A DNA stretch of 64,000 bases from Methanofollis tationis. GTDB lineage: Archaea; Halobacteriota; Methanomicrobia; Methanomicrobiales; Methanofollaceae. The stretch covers positions 1,251,104-1,315,103 of the forward strand of contig NZ_JABXWR010000001.1 of the NCBI RefSeq assembly GCF_013377755.1, read 5' to 3'. Below the pieces are notes generated by a model that saw only the letters and a program-made list of their open reading frames with translations, had not been told where the DNA came from and did no database searches. A program made the translations under genes and the position numbers. This document shows, piece after piece, positions 1 to 10,830 of the stretch (its first letter is position 1; every line of letters begins with the position of its first letter).

Positions 1-55
1 TCATGCCATTCTCATTATCGGAAAGATAATCTTCGATTAACGCTAAGGGATCCAT
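1..55 (-). CDS. IS256-family transposase, N-terminal 18 codons
   Basis: Reads leftward from the ATG at 55 and matches the first residues (MDPLALIEDYLSDNENGM) of the transposase at 42937. The 75-bp leader with the TTTGTCC...GGAGAAAC segment is the same in both copies. Whether the rest of this copy is intact cannot be seen. If it is, it could mobilise the disabled copy at 42.9 kb in trans. Confidence 0.88.
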   Translation of the reverse strand, partial: MDPLALIEDYLSDNENGM

Positions 56-131
56 GGCCCTGTTTCTCCTTTGTCCAAATCTAGGTTGGATTCAGGGCCA
101 AATTATTTTTACAGAAGATTCGTTACACTGT
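1..131 (-). mobile_element. IS256-family element, left-hand copy (cut by window edge)
   Basis: Positions 1-131 are the reverse complement of the start of the element at 42861-44447, with one difference seen (aatcttctg here, aattttctg there). The terminal inverted repeat ends near 130-131 (cgttacact on the + strand). Only the 5' end, leader and first codons lie in the window. It points away from purA and is opposite in orientation to the copy at 42.9 kb. Its target duplication cannot be tested because the other end is outside. Confidence 0.9.
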
Positions 132-169
132 CGTGATAGATGCGAGAATGAGTGAGGGGAGCAAACCCC

Positions 170-189
170 GATGATATACTTTTATCATC
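170..189 (+). promoter_or_regulatory. purA promoter region with perfect 7-bp inverted repeat
   Basis: gatgata-tacttt-tatcatc is a perfect 7+7 inverted repeat with a 6-base spacer, 31 bases before the purA ATG. It overlaps a TATA-like stretch (gatatactttta), so a protein bound here would compete with TBP. The TATA-to-ATG distance (about 40) allows a short leader. An operator role is inferred. The IS end at 131 lies just upstream. Confidence 0.45.
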
Positions 190-219
190 AAGTATCACCC
201 CAAATTACATGATATAGCA

Positions 220-1230
220 ATGGCGTGTACGATTATTGTCGGCGGATTTTTCGGGGATGAGGGAAAAGGCAAGATTGTGGCCCATATTGCCCACCAGGAC
301 CACACATCGATCATCTCCCGGGGCGGCGTGGGCCCGAACGCCGGACACACGGTGATGGTCGGCGACAAAAACTATGGCGTGCGGATGATCCCGTCCGGGT
401 TCGTCTACCCGGATGCGCGACTCTGCATCGGCAGCGGCGTCCTGGTGGACCCGCGGGTCTTCCTCCGCGAGGTCGAACTCCTGGACGTCGGCGGCAGGAT
501 CTTTGTGGACGGGCGCTGCGGCGTGATCGAGGAGGAGCATATCGCCCGTGACAAGGCGAGCGACCACCTCTCGAAGAAGATCGGGTCCACCGGGACCGGG
601 TGCGGCCCGGCGAACTCAGACCGCGTCCTCCGCACCTCCAGGCAGGCAAAGGACGTCCCTGAACTCGCCCCCTACATCATCGACGTCGCCGCCGAAGTGA
701 ACGCGGCGATCGACCGCGGCGAGAACGTCCTCCTCGAGGGGACGCAGGGTTTCGGGATCTCTCTGTATTACGGGACCTATCCCTTCGTGACGAGCAAGGA
801 CACCTCGGCCTCGCAGATCGCCGCGGACAACGGCGTGGGCCCGACCAGGATCGACGACGTCGTCGTCGTCTTCAAGGCATACCCGACCAGGGTCGGCGAG
901 GGACCGTTCCAGACCGAGATGAATGCCGAGGCCTCCGACGCCCTCGGGTTCAAGGAGTTCGGCACCGTCACCCACCGCCAGCGGCGGATCGGCGGCTGGG
1001 ACGGCAAGATGGCCCGGTACTCGGCGATGATCAACGGCTGCACGATCGCGGCGATCACCGGGATCGACCACGTGGACCCGGCCTGTTTCGGCGCCACCTC
1101 GTACGACGGCCTGACCGAGAAGGCGATCGCCTTCCTCGAACAGGCCGAGAAGGACATCGGCGCCCCGATCGGTCTGATCTCCACGGGCCCCGAGCTCACC
1201 CAGATCATCGACCTGAGGGATGAACTGTGA
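220..1230 (+). CDS. purA: Adenylosuccinate synthetase
   Basis: Joins IMP and aspartate with GTP hydrolysis to form adenylosuccinate, the first committed step to AMP, in the cytoplasm. The protein has 336 residues, the short archaeal length (bacterial enzymes are about 430). The N-terminal GDEGKGK phosphate-binding loop (residues 12-18), the NAGHTV segment and the GTGCGP segment around residue 128 are all present. The ATG at 220 places the GDEGKGK loop at the usual distance from the N-terminus. Its TGA overlaps the GTG of the next gene, so the two are probably co-transcribed. The intact reading frame and archaeal length make this assignment secure. Confidence 0.97.
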   Translation: MACTIIVGGFFGDEGKGKIVAHIAHQDHTSIISRGGVGPNAGHTVMVGDKNYGVRMIPSGFVYPDARLCIGSGVLVDPRVFLREVELLDVGGRIFVDGRCGVIEEEHIARDKASDHLSKKIGSTGTGCGPANSDRVLRTSRQAKDVPELAPYIIDVAAEVNAAIDRGENVLLEGTQGFGISLYYGTYPFVTSKDTSASQIAADNGVGPTRIDDVVVVFKAYPTRVGEGPFQTEMNAEASDALGFKEFGTVTHRQRRIGGWDGKMARYSAMINGCTIAAITGIDHVDPACFGATSYDGLTEKAIAFLEQAEKDIGAPIGLISTGPELTQIIDLRDEL

Positions 1231-1409
1231 GGCGTTCGCTCCTCGACATCCTCTGCTGTCCGGTCTGCAAGGGCGACCTCGACCTGCGCGTCGACGAGGA
1301 GACCGGCGACGATATCGTCGAGGGCTCGCTCTGGTGCGCCGCCTGCGGCGTCGCATACCCCATCAAGGAGGGCATACCAAACCTCCTCCCCCAGACCGAC
1401 AAGGACTAA
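1227..1409 (+). CDS. Trm112-like zinc protein (methyltransferase activator family)
   Basis: Sixty residues that start at GTG 1227 and overlap the purA stop (GTGA). Two zinc-knuckle pairs are visible: CCPVCKG (about residues 10-16) and WCAACG (about 36-41), followed by YPIKEGIPNLLP. This is the signature of the Trm112/YcaR-like family. Archaeal Trm112 binds and activates several SAM-dependent methyltransferases that act on tRNA, rRNA and release factor; which partner is used here cannot be told. The small size and complete cysteine set suggest a functional protein. The next gene starts 4 bases after the stop. Confidence 0.88.
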   Translation: MRRSLLDILCCPVCKGDLDLRVDEETGDDIVEGSLWCAACGVAYPIKEGIPNLLPQTDKD

Positions 1410-1413
1410 TACT

Positions 1414-1920
1414 ATGGATGTTCCCTGTGAGATCCGGTTCAATACACGCTCAATAAATTCGATCGACCTGCCCGAATCGGTCGAGGTCCATGCCGGGGAC
1501 ACCCTGGTCCTCAAACTGAAAAACGAGGGCTCGCCCCTCCATCTCACCCTTTCCACCGCCGACGCCGCGCGGTTCACCGATTTTTTCCATGAAAATCTCT
1601 ATCTTGAGCGTCTGGCAGACGTGCCGGTTGTCATCAGGGACGACGTCTTTCCGGGAATGTTTGCGATCACGGTGATCACCGGCTACGGCACGAACCGTTC
1701 GGGCCTGAAGGTCGCCGTCAGGGAGCGCCCGGCCCCGGTGGAAGAACCGCCGCAGCCGCTCCCCCCGCCCCCGCAGCTCCCGGTGGTGCCCTTCGCCATC
1801 GTCATCGTCGCCGCCCTCCTCTTTATCATCTACGTCGGCACCGGGGTCCTCCTCTTCGAGGCCGCAGCATTCGTCGTACTGATCCTCGGGGTGATTGCCG
1901 CATGGTTTTTGCGGCGCTGA
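1414..1920 (+). CDS. Membrane-anchored beta-sandwich protein, unknown function
   Basis: A 168-residue protein. Residues 1-105 are soluble and look beta-rich (alternating hydrophobic pattern, VEVHAGDTLVLKLKN...). A proline-rich linker follows (PPQPLPPPPQLP, about 112-124), then two hydrophobic helices (about 125-165) ending in RR. The layout suggests a small globular domain tethered to the membrane by a C-terminal hairpin. I do not recognise an enzymatic motif. It sits 4 bases after the Trm112-like gene and overlaps cbiB by 19 bases, so it is translationally linked to a cobamide-synthesis gene, but no role in that pathway is evident. Confidence 0.72.
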   Translation: MDVPCEIRFNTRSINSIDLPESVEVHAGDTLVLKLKNEGSPLHLTLSTADAARFTDFFHENLYLERLADVPVVIRDDVFPGMFAITVITGYGTNRSGLKVAVRERPAPVEEPPQPLPPPPQLPVVPFAIVIVAALLFIIYVGTGVLLFEAAAFVVLILGVIAAWFLRR

Positions 1921-2822
1921 CCCTCGCCCTGGCGCTCGTCGTTGACCGGCTCTTCGGCGACCCGCGCACGCCCCTCCACCCGGTCGCCCTCTTCGGCAGG
2001 TTCGTGGGCTGGTGGGGCAGGCCGGGCCGCTATCCGGTGCGCCTCCAGCGGGCGGCGGGCGTCGTTCTCTGGGCGGTCTCCGCCTGTCTCTTCGCCGCAC
2101 CCTTCTATCTCGTCGAGCACTATGCCCCGCCCCTCCTGCTCCTGGTGCTCGCCCCCTTCCTCCTGAAGGCGGTCTTCGCCTGGCGCTCCCTGGAGGAGCA
2201 CGCCGCTTCGGTCGAGGCGGCGCTCACCGGCGGGGGCCTGGACGCCGGGCGGACGGCCGCCGGCATGCTCGTCTCGCGCGACACCTCGGCCCTCTCCGCG
2301 GACGAGATCAGGTCGGCCGCCTACGAGTCGGTCGCCGAGAACCTCTCCGACTCGATCGTCGCCCCGCTCTTCTGGTTCGCCGTCTTCGCCCCCTTCGGCC
2401 TCGGGCTGACGGCCGCAGCCCTCTATCGCTCGTTCAACTGCATGGACGCCATGCTCGGCTACACCGACGAGCGGATCAGGCTCGGCTGGTGCGCCGCACG
2501 GGCCGACGACCTGGCAAACCTCGTCCCCGCCAGGCTCACCGCCCTTATCGGCCTCCTCTACTTCGGGGTAAAGGGCCGGTTCGCCCCGGCGTGGCAGGCG
2601 CTCCACCTCGACCGGAAGAAAAGGCCGGGCTACAACGGCGGCTGGCCGATGGCGGTGGTCGCCGGGGGTGTCGGGGTGCGCTTCTGCAAACGGGGTATCT
2701 ATGCGATCGGACCCGGCGAGCGGAGCCTTGCAGAGGGTGGAAACGATATAATCGCGTCCGTTCGTGGAATAACGCTGATATTTGCGGTATCTGCCATCAT
2801 CGCACTATTTTTATTGGCATGA
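1902..2822 (+). CDS. cbiB: Adenosylcobinamide-phosphate synthase CbiB/CobD
   Basis: Integral membrane enzyme that attaches (R)-1-amino-2-propanol phosphate or a similar aminoalcohol to adenosylcobyric acid in cobamide assembly; methanogens need cobamides for methyl-transfer corrinoid proteins. The 306-residue product has the family's opening (DRLFGDPRTPLHPVALFGR, near residue 14), the RDTSALSADEIRSAAYESVAENLSDSIVAP segment (about 127-156) and NCMDAMLGY (about 178), plus several hydrophobic helices. Length is normal. It overlaps the upstream membrane-protein gene by 19 bases. The next gene, pdxS, starts 20 bases after its stop. Confidence 0.95.
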   Translation: MVFAALTLALALVVDRLFGDPRTPLHPVALFGRFVGWWGRPGRYPVRLQRAAGVVLWAVSACLFAAPFYLVEHYAPPLLLLVLAPFLLKAVFAWRSLEEHAASVEAALTGGGLDAGRTAAGMLVSRDTSALSADEIRSAAYESVAENLSDSIVAPLFWFAVFAPFGLGLTAAALYRSFNCMDAMLGYTDERIRLGWCAARADDLANLVPARLTALIGLLYFGVKGRFAPAWQALHLDRKKRPGYNGGWPMAVVAGGVGVRFCKRGIYAIGPGERSLAEGGNDIIASVRGITLIFAVSAIIALFLLA

Positions 2823-2842
2823 CCGCCCAATAGGTAGGAATA

Positions 2843-3739
2843 ATGAAACTTGAGGAACTGAGGTACGGCACCGAGCTCCTGAAGCGGGGCTTCGCGTCCA
2901 TGCAGAAGGGCGGCGTCATCATGGACGTGGTGAACGCCGAACAGGCGCGGATCGCCGAGGATGCGGGCGCCGTCGCGGTGATGGCCCTCGAGCGCGTACC
3001 GGCCGACATCAGGAAGGCCGGGGGCGTGGCGCGCATGGCCGACCCGGAAAAGGTCATCGAGATCATCGACGCCGTCTCCATCCCGGTGATGGGCAAGGTG
3101 CGGATCGGCCATTATGTCGAGGCCCAGGTCCTTGAGTCGATCGGCGTCGACATGATCGACGAGAGCGAGGTGCTCACCCCGGCAGACGAGCAATACCATA
3201 TCGAGAAGACCCGGTTCACCGTCCCGTTCGTCTGCGGCGCACGGAACCTCGGCGAGGCGATGCGCCGGATCGGCGAGGGCGCGGCGATGATCAGGACGAA
3301 GGGCGAGGCCGGCACCGGCAACGTCGTCGAGGCGGTCAGGCACATGCACGCGATCGGCGGCGAGATCCGCGAGCTCCAGGGCATGGACGAGCAGGAACTC
3401 CGGGCCCGCGCCCGCCAGATCGAGGCGCCGTACGAGGTCCTCGCCGAGACGGCGAAACGGGGCCGCCTCCCGGTCGTCAACTTCTCGGCCGGCGGGATCG
3501 CCACCCCCTGCGACGCCGCCCTGATGATGCAGATGGGCGCGGACGGCGTCTTCGTCGGCTCCGGGATCTTCAAGTCCACAAACCCGGAGAAGATGGCGAA
3601 GGCGATCGTCGAGGCCGTCCACCACTACACCGACGCGAAGGTGATCGCCGCGGTGAGCCGCGGCATCGGCGACCCGATGAAGGGCCTGGACGTCCACGAA
3701 CTCAAAGACGAGGAGAGGCTCCAGGAACGTGGCTGGTAA
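2843..3739 (+). CDS. pdxS: Pyridoxal 5'-phosphate synthase, lyase subunit PdxS
   Basis: Makes PLP directly from ribose 5-phosphate, glyceraldehyde 3-phosphate and ammonia supplied by PdxT; forms a dodecameric core. The 298-residue protein has the opening [16 protein letters not shown] (residues about 15-30), [12 protein letters not shown] with the family lysine region, [11 protein letters not shown] (about 90-100), and the phosphate-binding FSAGGIATP and FVGSGIF loops (about 213-240). Length matches the family. pdxT overlaps its 3' end by 11 bases, the usual partnered arrangement. A short leader with gtaggaata precedes the ATG. Confidence 0.97.
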   Translation: MKLEELRYGTELLKRGFASMQKGGVIMDVVNAEQARIAEDAGAVAVMALERVPADIRKAGGVARMADPEKVIEIIDAVSIPVMGKVRIGHYVEAQVLESIGVDMIDESEVLTPADEQYHIEKTRFTVPFVCGARNLGEAMRRIGEGAAMIRTKGEAGTGNVVEAVRHMHAIGGEIRELQGMDEQELRARARQIEAPYEVLAETAKRGRLPVVNFSAGGIATPCDAALMMQMGADGVFVGSGIFKSTNPEKMAKAIVEAVHHYTDAKVIAAVSRGIGDPMKGLDVHELKDEERLQERGW

Positions 3740-4298
3740 GAAGGTCGGCGTCCTTGCCGTGCAGGGGGACGTATCCGAGCACGTGAGGGCGTTTCTGGAT
3801 GCCCTCGGGGGCGAGGGCGAGGTGGTGGAGGTCAGGTCCGCCGCCGACCTCGCCGGCTGCGACGCCTTCGCGATCCCGGGCGGGGAATCGACGACGATCG
3901 CCCGCCTGATCGGTGAAAACGGACTCCGGGAGGCGATCCGCTCCTTTACGGGCGGGATCTTCGCCACCTGCGCCGGGATGGTGATCGTCGCCGCGACGAT
4001 CAACGACACCCGGTTTTTGCCTCTCGGCATCGTCGATATCACGGTTGAGAGAAACGCCTTCGGGCGGCAGAAGGACTCTTTCGAGGCCGACCTCGCCGTT
4101 CTCGGGCTTGAAGCCCCCTTCCACGCGGTCTTCATCAGGGCGCCGGTTGCGGCGGCCGCGGGCCCGGGCGTCGAGGTGCTCGCCAGGATACCGCAGGGGA
4201 TCGTTGCGGTGCGGCAGGGGAAGCATATGGCGCTCTCCTTCCACCCCGAACTCTCCGGCGACCTCAGGCTTCACCGGCTGTTTCTTGCCGGGCTGTAA
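3729..4298 (+). CDS. pdxT: Pyridoxal 5'-phosphate synthase, glutaminase subunit PdxT
   Basis: Class I glutamine amidotransferase that releases ammonia from glutamine and channels it to PdxS. It starts at GTG 3729 inside pdxS. The 189 residues include [12 protein letters not shown] (about 6-17), the GGESTT oxyanion motif (about 49-54), the nucleophile region ATCAGM (Cys near 80) and the His-Glu pair in [10 protein letters not shown] (near 170-178). All triad residues are visible, so it should be active. A run of eight T residues (4312-4319) follows the stop and probably ends the transcript. It converges with the marC remnant. Confidence 0.95.
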   Translation: MAGKKVGVLAVQGDVSEHVRAFLDALGGEGEVVEVRSAADLAGCDAFAIPGGESTTIARLIGENGLREAIRSFTGGIFATCAGMVIVAATINDTRFLPLGIVDITVERNAFGRQKDSFEADLAVLGLEAPFHAVFIRAPVAAAAGPGVEVLARIPQGIVAVRQGKHMALSFHPELSGDLRLHRLFLAGL

Positions 4299-4318
4299 GG
4301 CCGGGCGCATCTTTTTTT

Positions 4319-4498
4319 TCAGAGCAGTCCGACGATCCCGTCCATGATGATCTTCACGGCGATCGCCGCGAGGAGCATCCCGGGCACCGTGCCCATGATG
4401 TCGGTGAGCGAGACGAAGATCGGCACCGAGAGCAGGGGGTCGAGAATGACGAAGAGCGTGGTGAAAGCGTAGAGAAGGGGGGCGAGCAGGTCCTGCAT
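4319..4498 (-). pseudogene. MarC-family membrane protein remnant with internal deletion
   Basis: The 59-residue frame reads like the two ends of a MarC/UPF0056 protein (about 200 residues, six helices) joined together. The N-terminal helix LYAFTTLFVILDPLLSVPIF (about residues 9-28) is the MarC opening, and VPGMLLAAIAVKIIMDGIVG resembles the family's last helix. Roughly 140 central residues are missing and the junction falls after FVSLT (about residue 33). The frame stays open to a TGA at 4319. An alternative start lies at 4519. The two-ended match is from memory of the family, so the deletion is inferred. Confidence 0.6.
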
Positions 4499-4561
4499 AC
4501 AGCGCTGTGGGCCCGGCATGGAGATCTATTTTGAGGGGCGCCCTCCCTGAACGGGCCCTGC

Positions 4562-4599
4562 CGCCAGTTATTTATTCGTGGCCGCGCTCTCTCGGTGTG
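4562..4599 (+). promoter_or_regulatory. TATA-type promoter of the REC-PAS kinase gene
   Basis: An AT-rich box, gttatttattcg (4567-4578), lies in otherwise GC-rich sequence about 27 bases before the ATG at 4600. That spacing predicts a transcript starting at or beside the start codon (leaderless). It is the main reason for choosing 4600 over the upstream in-frame start at 4507. Confidence 0.5.
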
Positions 4600-6057
4600 A
4601 TGAGGGCGCGTGCAGGGGGGACGGCCAGGGTGCTGATCGTCGATGACGATCCGGTCGTCCTGGAGCGGGCAGGGGGATATCTCGAGGTGACCGGCGGGTA
4701 TGACTGCATCAGGGCGTCATCCGCGGAAGAGGCCCTCTCCCTCGTCGGCAGGATCGGGTGCGCCGCCATCGTCTCCGACGAGCAGATGCCGGGCATGAAC
4801 GGCATCGCCTTTCTCCGGGCCCTGCGGGCGCGGGGCGTCACCGTTCCTTTCATCCTCTACACCGGAAAAAGCCGGGATTCGGTCTTCGAGGAGGCCATAG
4901 ATGCCGGAGCGTCGTTCTATGTGAGAAAAGGCGAGTGTACCCCTGCCGAGTGCGCCGAGCTCCTCCATGCGGTCAGGTGCGCCATCGCCCTGGCAGGGTT
5001 AAGCGAGAGCCCTCCTGGCCCGCTCTCTGTGAGCGAGGAGTGGCTCGCCCTGGCCGTTGACGGGGCGGGGCTGGCGGTCTGGAACTATGACCTGGCCACC
5101 GGGACGATCACCTACAACCGCCGCTGGGGCGAGATCATCGGCTCTGCAGGCGCTGTCTCGGAGAACGATCTCGCCGCCTGGCAGGCCCGCCTCCACCCCG
5201 ACGACCTGGGGCGCGTGATGGATGCGATCGTCGATGGGATCAGGAGGGAAAACGCTTTTTCCGTGGAGTACCGTTTCCGCTGCGACGACGGTGCGTGGAA
5301 GTGGATCCTCTCGATGGGCCGGGCCCACCGGGACGATCCCTCAGGCCAGGTCAGCCGCGTTACCGGCATCTCGCAGGACGTCACCGCCAGGCGCCGGGCC
5401 GAGGAGGCGCTGCGGGAGGCGAACCGGAAACTCAACCTTCTCGGTTCGATCACGCGCCATGACGTTCTCAACCAGGTGACGGCGATTGCAGGCTACACCT
5501 GGCTGATGCTGGATACCGGGTCGCTCTCGCCCTTCCAGCGCGACACCCTTCGAAAGATACAGGACCTCGTCGGGATGATCAGCCGCGAAGTGGAGTTCAC
5601 CAGGCTCTACGCCGACCTCGGCGTGATGGAGCCGCGCTGGCAGCATGTGGGGAAAGTCGCCGCTCGCGCCGCCGAGGGGCTTGATTTCCGGGGGATTACC
5701 TTCTCGGTCGCCACCGGGGGCCTGGAGGTCTTCGCCGACCCCCTCTTTGAGAAGGTGCTCTTCAACTGCTTTGAAAACGCCCTCCGCCACGGCGGCGGGG
5801 TGAGCCGGATCGAGGTCTCGTTTGTCGAAAGGGAAACCTGCGGCGAGATCGTCGTCGCCGACGACGGTGTCGGCGTCCCGTTCGCGCAGAAAAAAAACAT
5901 CTTTGCGCGGGGTATCGGGCAGCATACCGGGTTCGGGCTCTTCCTTGCAAAAGAGGTGCTCGACCTCACCGGGATAGGGATCCGCGAGCAGGGCATACCT
6001 GGCGAAGGGGCGCGGTTTGTGCTCTCCGTGCCGAAGGGGGCGTATCGCAACCCTTAG
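4600..6057 (+). CDS. Response-regulator/PAS/histidine kinase protein
   Basis: A soluble sensor kinase of 485 residues with domains in the order REC-PAS-HisKA-HATPase. REC (about 10-125) has VLIVDDDP and a phospho-acceptor Asp in IVSDEQMPG. PAS (about 150-270) ends in the DVTARRRAEEALREAN linker. The kinase core has the phosphorylated His in SITRHDVLNQ (near 287), the N box FENALRHGG, G1 DDGVGVP and G2 GFGLFLAKEV. No membrane segment is seen, so it probably senses a cytoplasmic cue or relays from another kinase. An N-terminal receiver in front of the kinase is common in methanogens. Its stop overlaps the convergent corA stop by 4 bases. Confidence 0.9.
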   Translation: MRARAGGTARVLIVDDDPVVLERAGGYLEVTGGYDCIRASSAEEALSLVGRIGCAAIVSDEQMPGMNGIAFLRALRARGVTVPFILYTGKSRDSVFEEAIDAGASFYVRKGECTPAECAELLHAVRCAIALAGLSESPPGPLSVSEEWLALAVDGAGLAVWNYDLATGTITYNRRWGEIIGSAGAVSENDLAAWQARLHPDDLGRVMDAIVDGIRRENAFSVEYRFRCDDGAWKWILSMGRAHRDDPSGQVSRVTGISQDVTARRRAEEALREANRKLNLLGSITRHDVLNQVTAIAGYTWLMLDTGSLSPFQRDTLRKIQDLVGMISREVEFTRLYADLGVMEPRWQHVGKVAARAAEGLDFRGITFSVATGGLEVFADPLFEKVLFNCFENALRHGGGVSRIEVSFVERETCGEIVVADDGVGVPFAQKKNIFARGIGQHTGFGLFLAKEVLDLTGIGIREQGIPGEGARFVLSVPKGAYRNP

Positions 6058-6998
6058 ATCATGTTCTTTTTCATCAGCACCAGCACCAGCACGGCCGAGA
6101 TCACCATCGAGGTCCCGACGATGATCGCAAAAGCGATCGGGCTCTCGCTGAGCGGGATGCCGACGTTCATCCCGAAGAAACTCGCGATCATCGTCGGCAC
6201 GGCCAGCACGATCGTCACCGAGGCGAGGAACTTCATCACGATGTTCAGGTTGTTCGAGATCACCGAGGCGAAGGCGTCCATCGTGCTGGAGAGGATGTTC
6301 GAGTAGATGTTCGCCATCTCGATCGCCTGTTTGTTCTCGATGATGACGTCTTCCAGGAGCTCCTCGTCCTCCGGGAACATCCTGACCGGTTTGAACCTGA
6401 GGATCTTCTCGAGCACCACCTCGTTGCTCTTCAGAGAGGTCGAGAAATAGACCAGGGACTTCTCCAGGTTCAACAGGAGGATCAACTCCTCGTTGCGCAG
6501 GGATATATGGAGCGCTTTCTCGATCTCGGTCGAGCGCTTGTCGATCTGCCTGAGAAAGTTCAGGTAATAAAAGGCGCTCCGGTAGAGGATCTGGAAGAGG
6601 AACCGCGTCTTTTTAAAGGTGTAAAAGGTCTTCACTTTTCCGGCGATGAAGTCCTGCAGGATCGGGCTTTCCTGGAGGCAGATGGTGAGGATATACTCGT
6701 CGTTGATCGCAATACCGAGCGGGATCGTCGAGTAGGTCCCCGCGGGTTCTCCGGCGATCCGCATCGGGATGTCGATCAGGATGAAGGTCCGCCCCTCTTC
6801 GGTCTCCATGCGGGGCCGCTCCTCCTCGTCGAGCGCCGCCCGCAGGTCTTCGGTCGGGATCCCCATGATCCCGGCGGCACGGGCGATCTCGGTTTCGTCA
6901 GGTGCGGTGCAGATGATCAATGCTCCCGGCTCGACGGTGTCGAGCTCCTCGATAAATGTCTCCCCTCCGTTCTGTCGGGTCTTGAAAATCTGAAGCAT
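6054..6998 (-). CDS. corA: CorA-family divalent cation transporter
   Basis: Pentameric Mg2+/Co2+ channel family of the cytoplasmic membrane. From ATG 6998 the protein has 314 residues: a long acidic and helical cytoplasmic domain (about 1-250) and two C-terminal transmembrane helices. The signature GMN lies in SFFGMNVGIPL between them, and the protein ends in the basic tail LMKKNMI. An in-frame ATG at 7034 would add 12 residues (MRRKRFPAGDTS). I prefer 6998 because family members begin near MLQIFKT and a purine-rich ggggat precedes it. Substrate (Mg, Co or Ni) is not determined by sequence. Confidence 0.92.
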   Translation of the reverse strand: MLQIFKTRQNGGETFIEELDTVEPGALIICTAPDETEIARAAGIMGIPTEDLRAALDEEERPRMETEEGRTFILIDIPMRIAGEPAGTYSTIPLGIAINDEYILTICLQESPILQDFIAGKVKTFYTFKKTRFLFQILYRSAFYYLNFLRQIDKRSTEIEKALHISLRNEELILLLNLEKSLVYFSTSLKSNEVVLEKILRFKPVRMFPEDEELLEDVIIENKQAIEMANIYSNILSSTMDAFASVISNNLNIVMKFLASVTIVLAVPTMIASFFGMNVGIPLSESPIAFAIIVGTSMVISAVLVLVLMKKNMI

Positions 6999-7087
6999 GG
7001 AAGTATCCCCTGCAGGAAAGCGTTTCCTGCGCATAGGGTTCTGTTCTGATCAGAGATGAAGGTGTTTGCGCCTGACGGCGGTCGCAG

Positions 7088-7101
7088 AAAAAAAGAAAAA
7101 A
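7088..7101 (-). terminator. T-rich terminator after hppA
   Basis: Read on the minus strand, the sequence right after the hppA stop is a run of T residues with one interruption (TTTTTTCTTTTTTT). This is the usual form of an archaeal terminator; no hairpin is needed. Confidence 0.55.
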
Positions 7102-9144
<2,043 letters not shown>

Positions 9145-9317
9145 GTTTTTTCTTTCCCCCGGGTTCTGGTTGACAGCACCGGATCCCGGCTTTTTGATTC
9201 TCTATCTATGTGCCCCTTCAATAATAAAAATAGAGCGATTCGAATGATCTGATCGTTTTCTTCCGCATCGCCGCAGGATGCCGGAAGTTTCCGTTGCCAG
9301 GAGGAGCGCCCGCACGA

Positions 9318-10730
9318 TCAGGATCCGGGAGTCAGAAAATCGACGATCTCGGTCTCAAGGCTCTGAAGGTCAAGGACGACCGCCTGCGCGGGTGTCGGCA
9401 CGGTGTTCATCTGTTTCTGGAATGCGGTCTGAGACTGCCAGGTCCCGGCATTGATCATCAGCACGCCCCGGTAGCGTTTGATCCCGCTGATATGGACGTG
9501 GCCGGTGAAGAGCACCTCCGGGACCGGGTCGATGATGAGCGGGTCCTTTTTTCCCGGTGCGATCGGGGTGCGCATCCCGAATATCGGGGCGAGGTGCCGG
9601 CGTTTCAGCATCTCCTCCATGATCTCCGCGGGGCGGTTGTATGAGGCGCCCGGGATCGTCCCGATCATGTCGTCGAACGAACGCCCGTGGTAGATGAGCA
9701 CCCGCACGCCCTGCAGGGAGACGAGCGCCGGGTTCTCGACCCACACACAGTTTGCCGGGTAGCCCGTCCTGAACGCCGGCGGGATCGCAGGCTGCGGTTC
9801 GGCGCCCCTGACCACGTCGTGGTTGCCCGGCGAGATGACGATCGTCAGCCGCTCCGGGAGGGCCGCGAGCATCTCCCCGAGCGCCTGGTACTGCTGGTAA
9901 ATATTCTTGATCACGAGCTCTTTTTCCTGGCCCGGGTAGATCCCGATCCCGTCCACGAGGTCGCCGGCGATGACCAGGTAGCCGATATCCTCCCGGCCTG
10001 AGATCCAGTCGGCGAAGCGGTGCCATTCGTCCTCGAGGAAGGTGTCTGAGCCGACGTGGATATCCGAGATCAGCACCGCCCGGCCCGGACGCTCTGAGCG
10101 GTACGGAGCGTTCGAGAGCGGGATGTCGGGGCGGACCAGCGTGTTGGCGAAAAAGATGTTGCCGTCCTGCGAGAGTTTGCCCCGCACGCCGATCACCTCG
10201 TCGGGCAGGATCTTCTCGGCCTCGGCAAAACCGTCCCTGGACTTGTTGAAGAGCACCCGCATCGTGCCCGTGGGGTCCTCCACCTCGACCATCTTATTGC
10301 CGTTGGCCGTACTCCGCACGTTCGAGACCATGCCGATGAACGAGACCTCCTCCTCCTGGTAGCGTCCGGTCCGGGCCAGCGCCTCGATCGGGACCGGCTG
10401 GATCCGCCCCCGCATGAAGGTGGAGAGGCGGGTGAAACGGTTGCGGAAATAGGTGATGTACTCCTCGAAGTCCCTGATGCTCTCGGCCGAGTTCTCCATG
10501 CCGGCGAGGACCTCGCAGACCGGGTCTGCGAGAAAACGGGTGCCGTCCCTCACCTTCTTGAGGGCGGGAATGCACTCGGGCGAGACGACGACGGTGCCCT
10601 CGGGCGTCCCGGCGATGATCCGGTCGATGAGGCCGGGGTCGTCCTGCTCCTGTATGTAGGCCACCACCTCGGGCGAGACGAACAGGCTGGTGGCAAGGAA
10701 CCGTGAGACGATCTCATCCTCGCAGAGCAT
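9318..10730 (-). CDS. polB: DNA polymerase D small subunit (DP1, exonuclease)
   Basis: Small subunit of the euryarchaeal replicative polymerase D, with 3'-5' exonuclease activity. The 470 residues hold an N-terminal helical region, an OB fold (about 130-215, FIGMVSNVRSTANGNKMVEVED) and a calcineurin-like phosphoesterase domain. The metal-binding motifs are in order: DIHVGSDTF, GDLVDG, SPGNHD, YHGRSFDD and TGHVHISG. All catalytic residues are present, so proofreading should be intact. The large subunit gene is not in the window. It is divergent from the DtxR-type gene, and about 100 bases separate them. polB is the usual archaeal symbol for this subunit. Confidence 0.95.
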   Translation of the reverse strand: MLCEDEIVSRFLATSLFVSPEVVAYIQEQDDPGLIDRIIAGTPEGTVVVSPECIPALKKVRDGTRFLADPVCEVLAGMENSAESIRDFEEYITYFRNRFTRLSTFMRGRIQPVPIEALARTGRYQEEEVSFIGMVSNVRSTANGNKMVEVEDPTGTMRVLFNKSRDGFAEAEKILPDEVIGVRGKLSQDGNIFFANTLVRPDIPLSNAPYRSERPGRAVLISDIHVGSDTFLEDEWHRFADWISGREDIGYLVIAGDLVDGIGIYPGQEKELVIKNIYQQYQALGEMLAALPERLTIVISPGNHDVVRGAEPQPAIPPAFRTGYPANCVWVENPALVSLQGVRVLIYHGRSFDDMIGTIPGASYNRPAEIMEEMLKRRHLAPIFGMRTPIAPGKKDPLIIDPVPEVLFTGHVHISGIKRYRGVLMINAGTWQSQTAFQKQMNTVPTPAQAVVLDLQSLETEIVDFLTPGS

Positions 10731-10792
10731 TGTGATCAGGTTGGCGGTCGAGCCTCATGATCCTTGCGGATGGGGCCGCGAGGTTTGGGGTG

Positions 10793-10830
10793 GGGGAAAA
10801 TTTAACTCTCTGGCCGGCGCACTACGGCGC
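10793..10830 (+). promoter_or_regulatory. Promoter of the DtxR-type regulator
   Basis: The AT-rich stretch gaaaatttaac (10797-10807) sits about 28 bases before ATG 10831, the spacing for a leaderless archaeal transcript. It supports the start at 10831 instead of the longer frame from 10690, which would overlap the polB promoter region. Confidence 0.5.
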
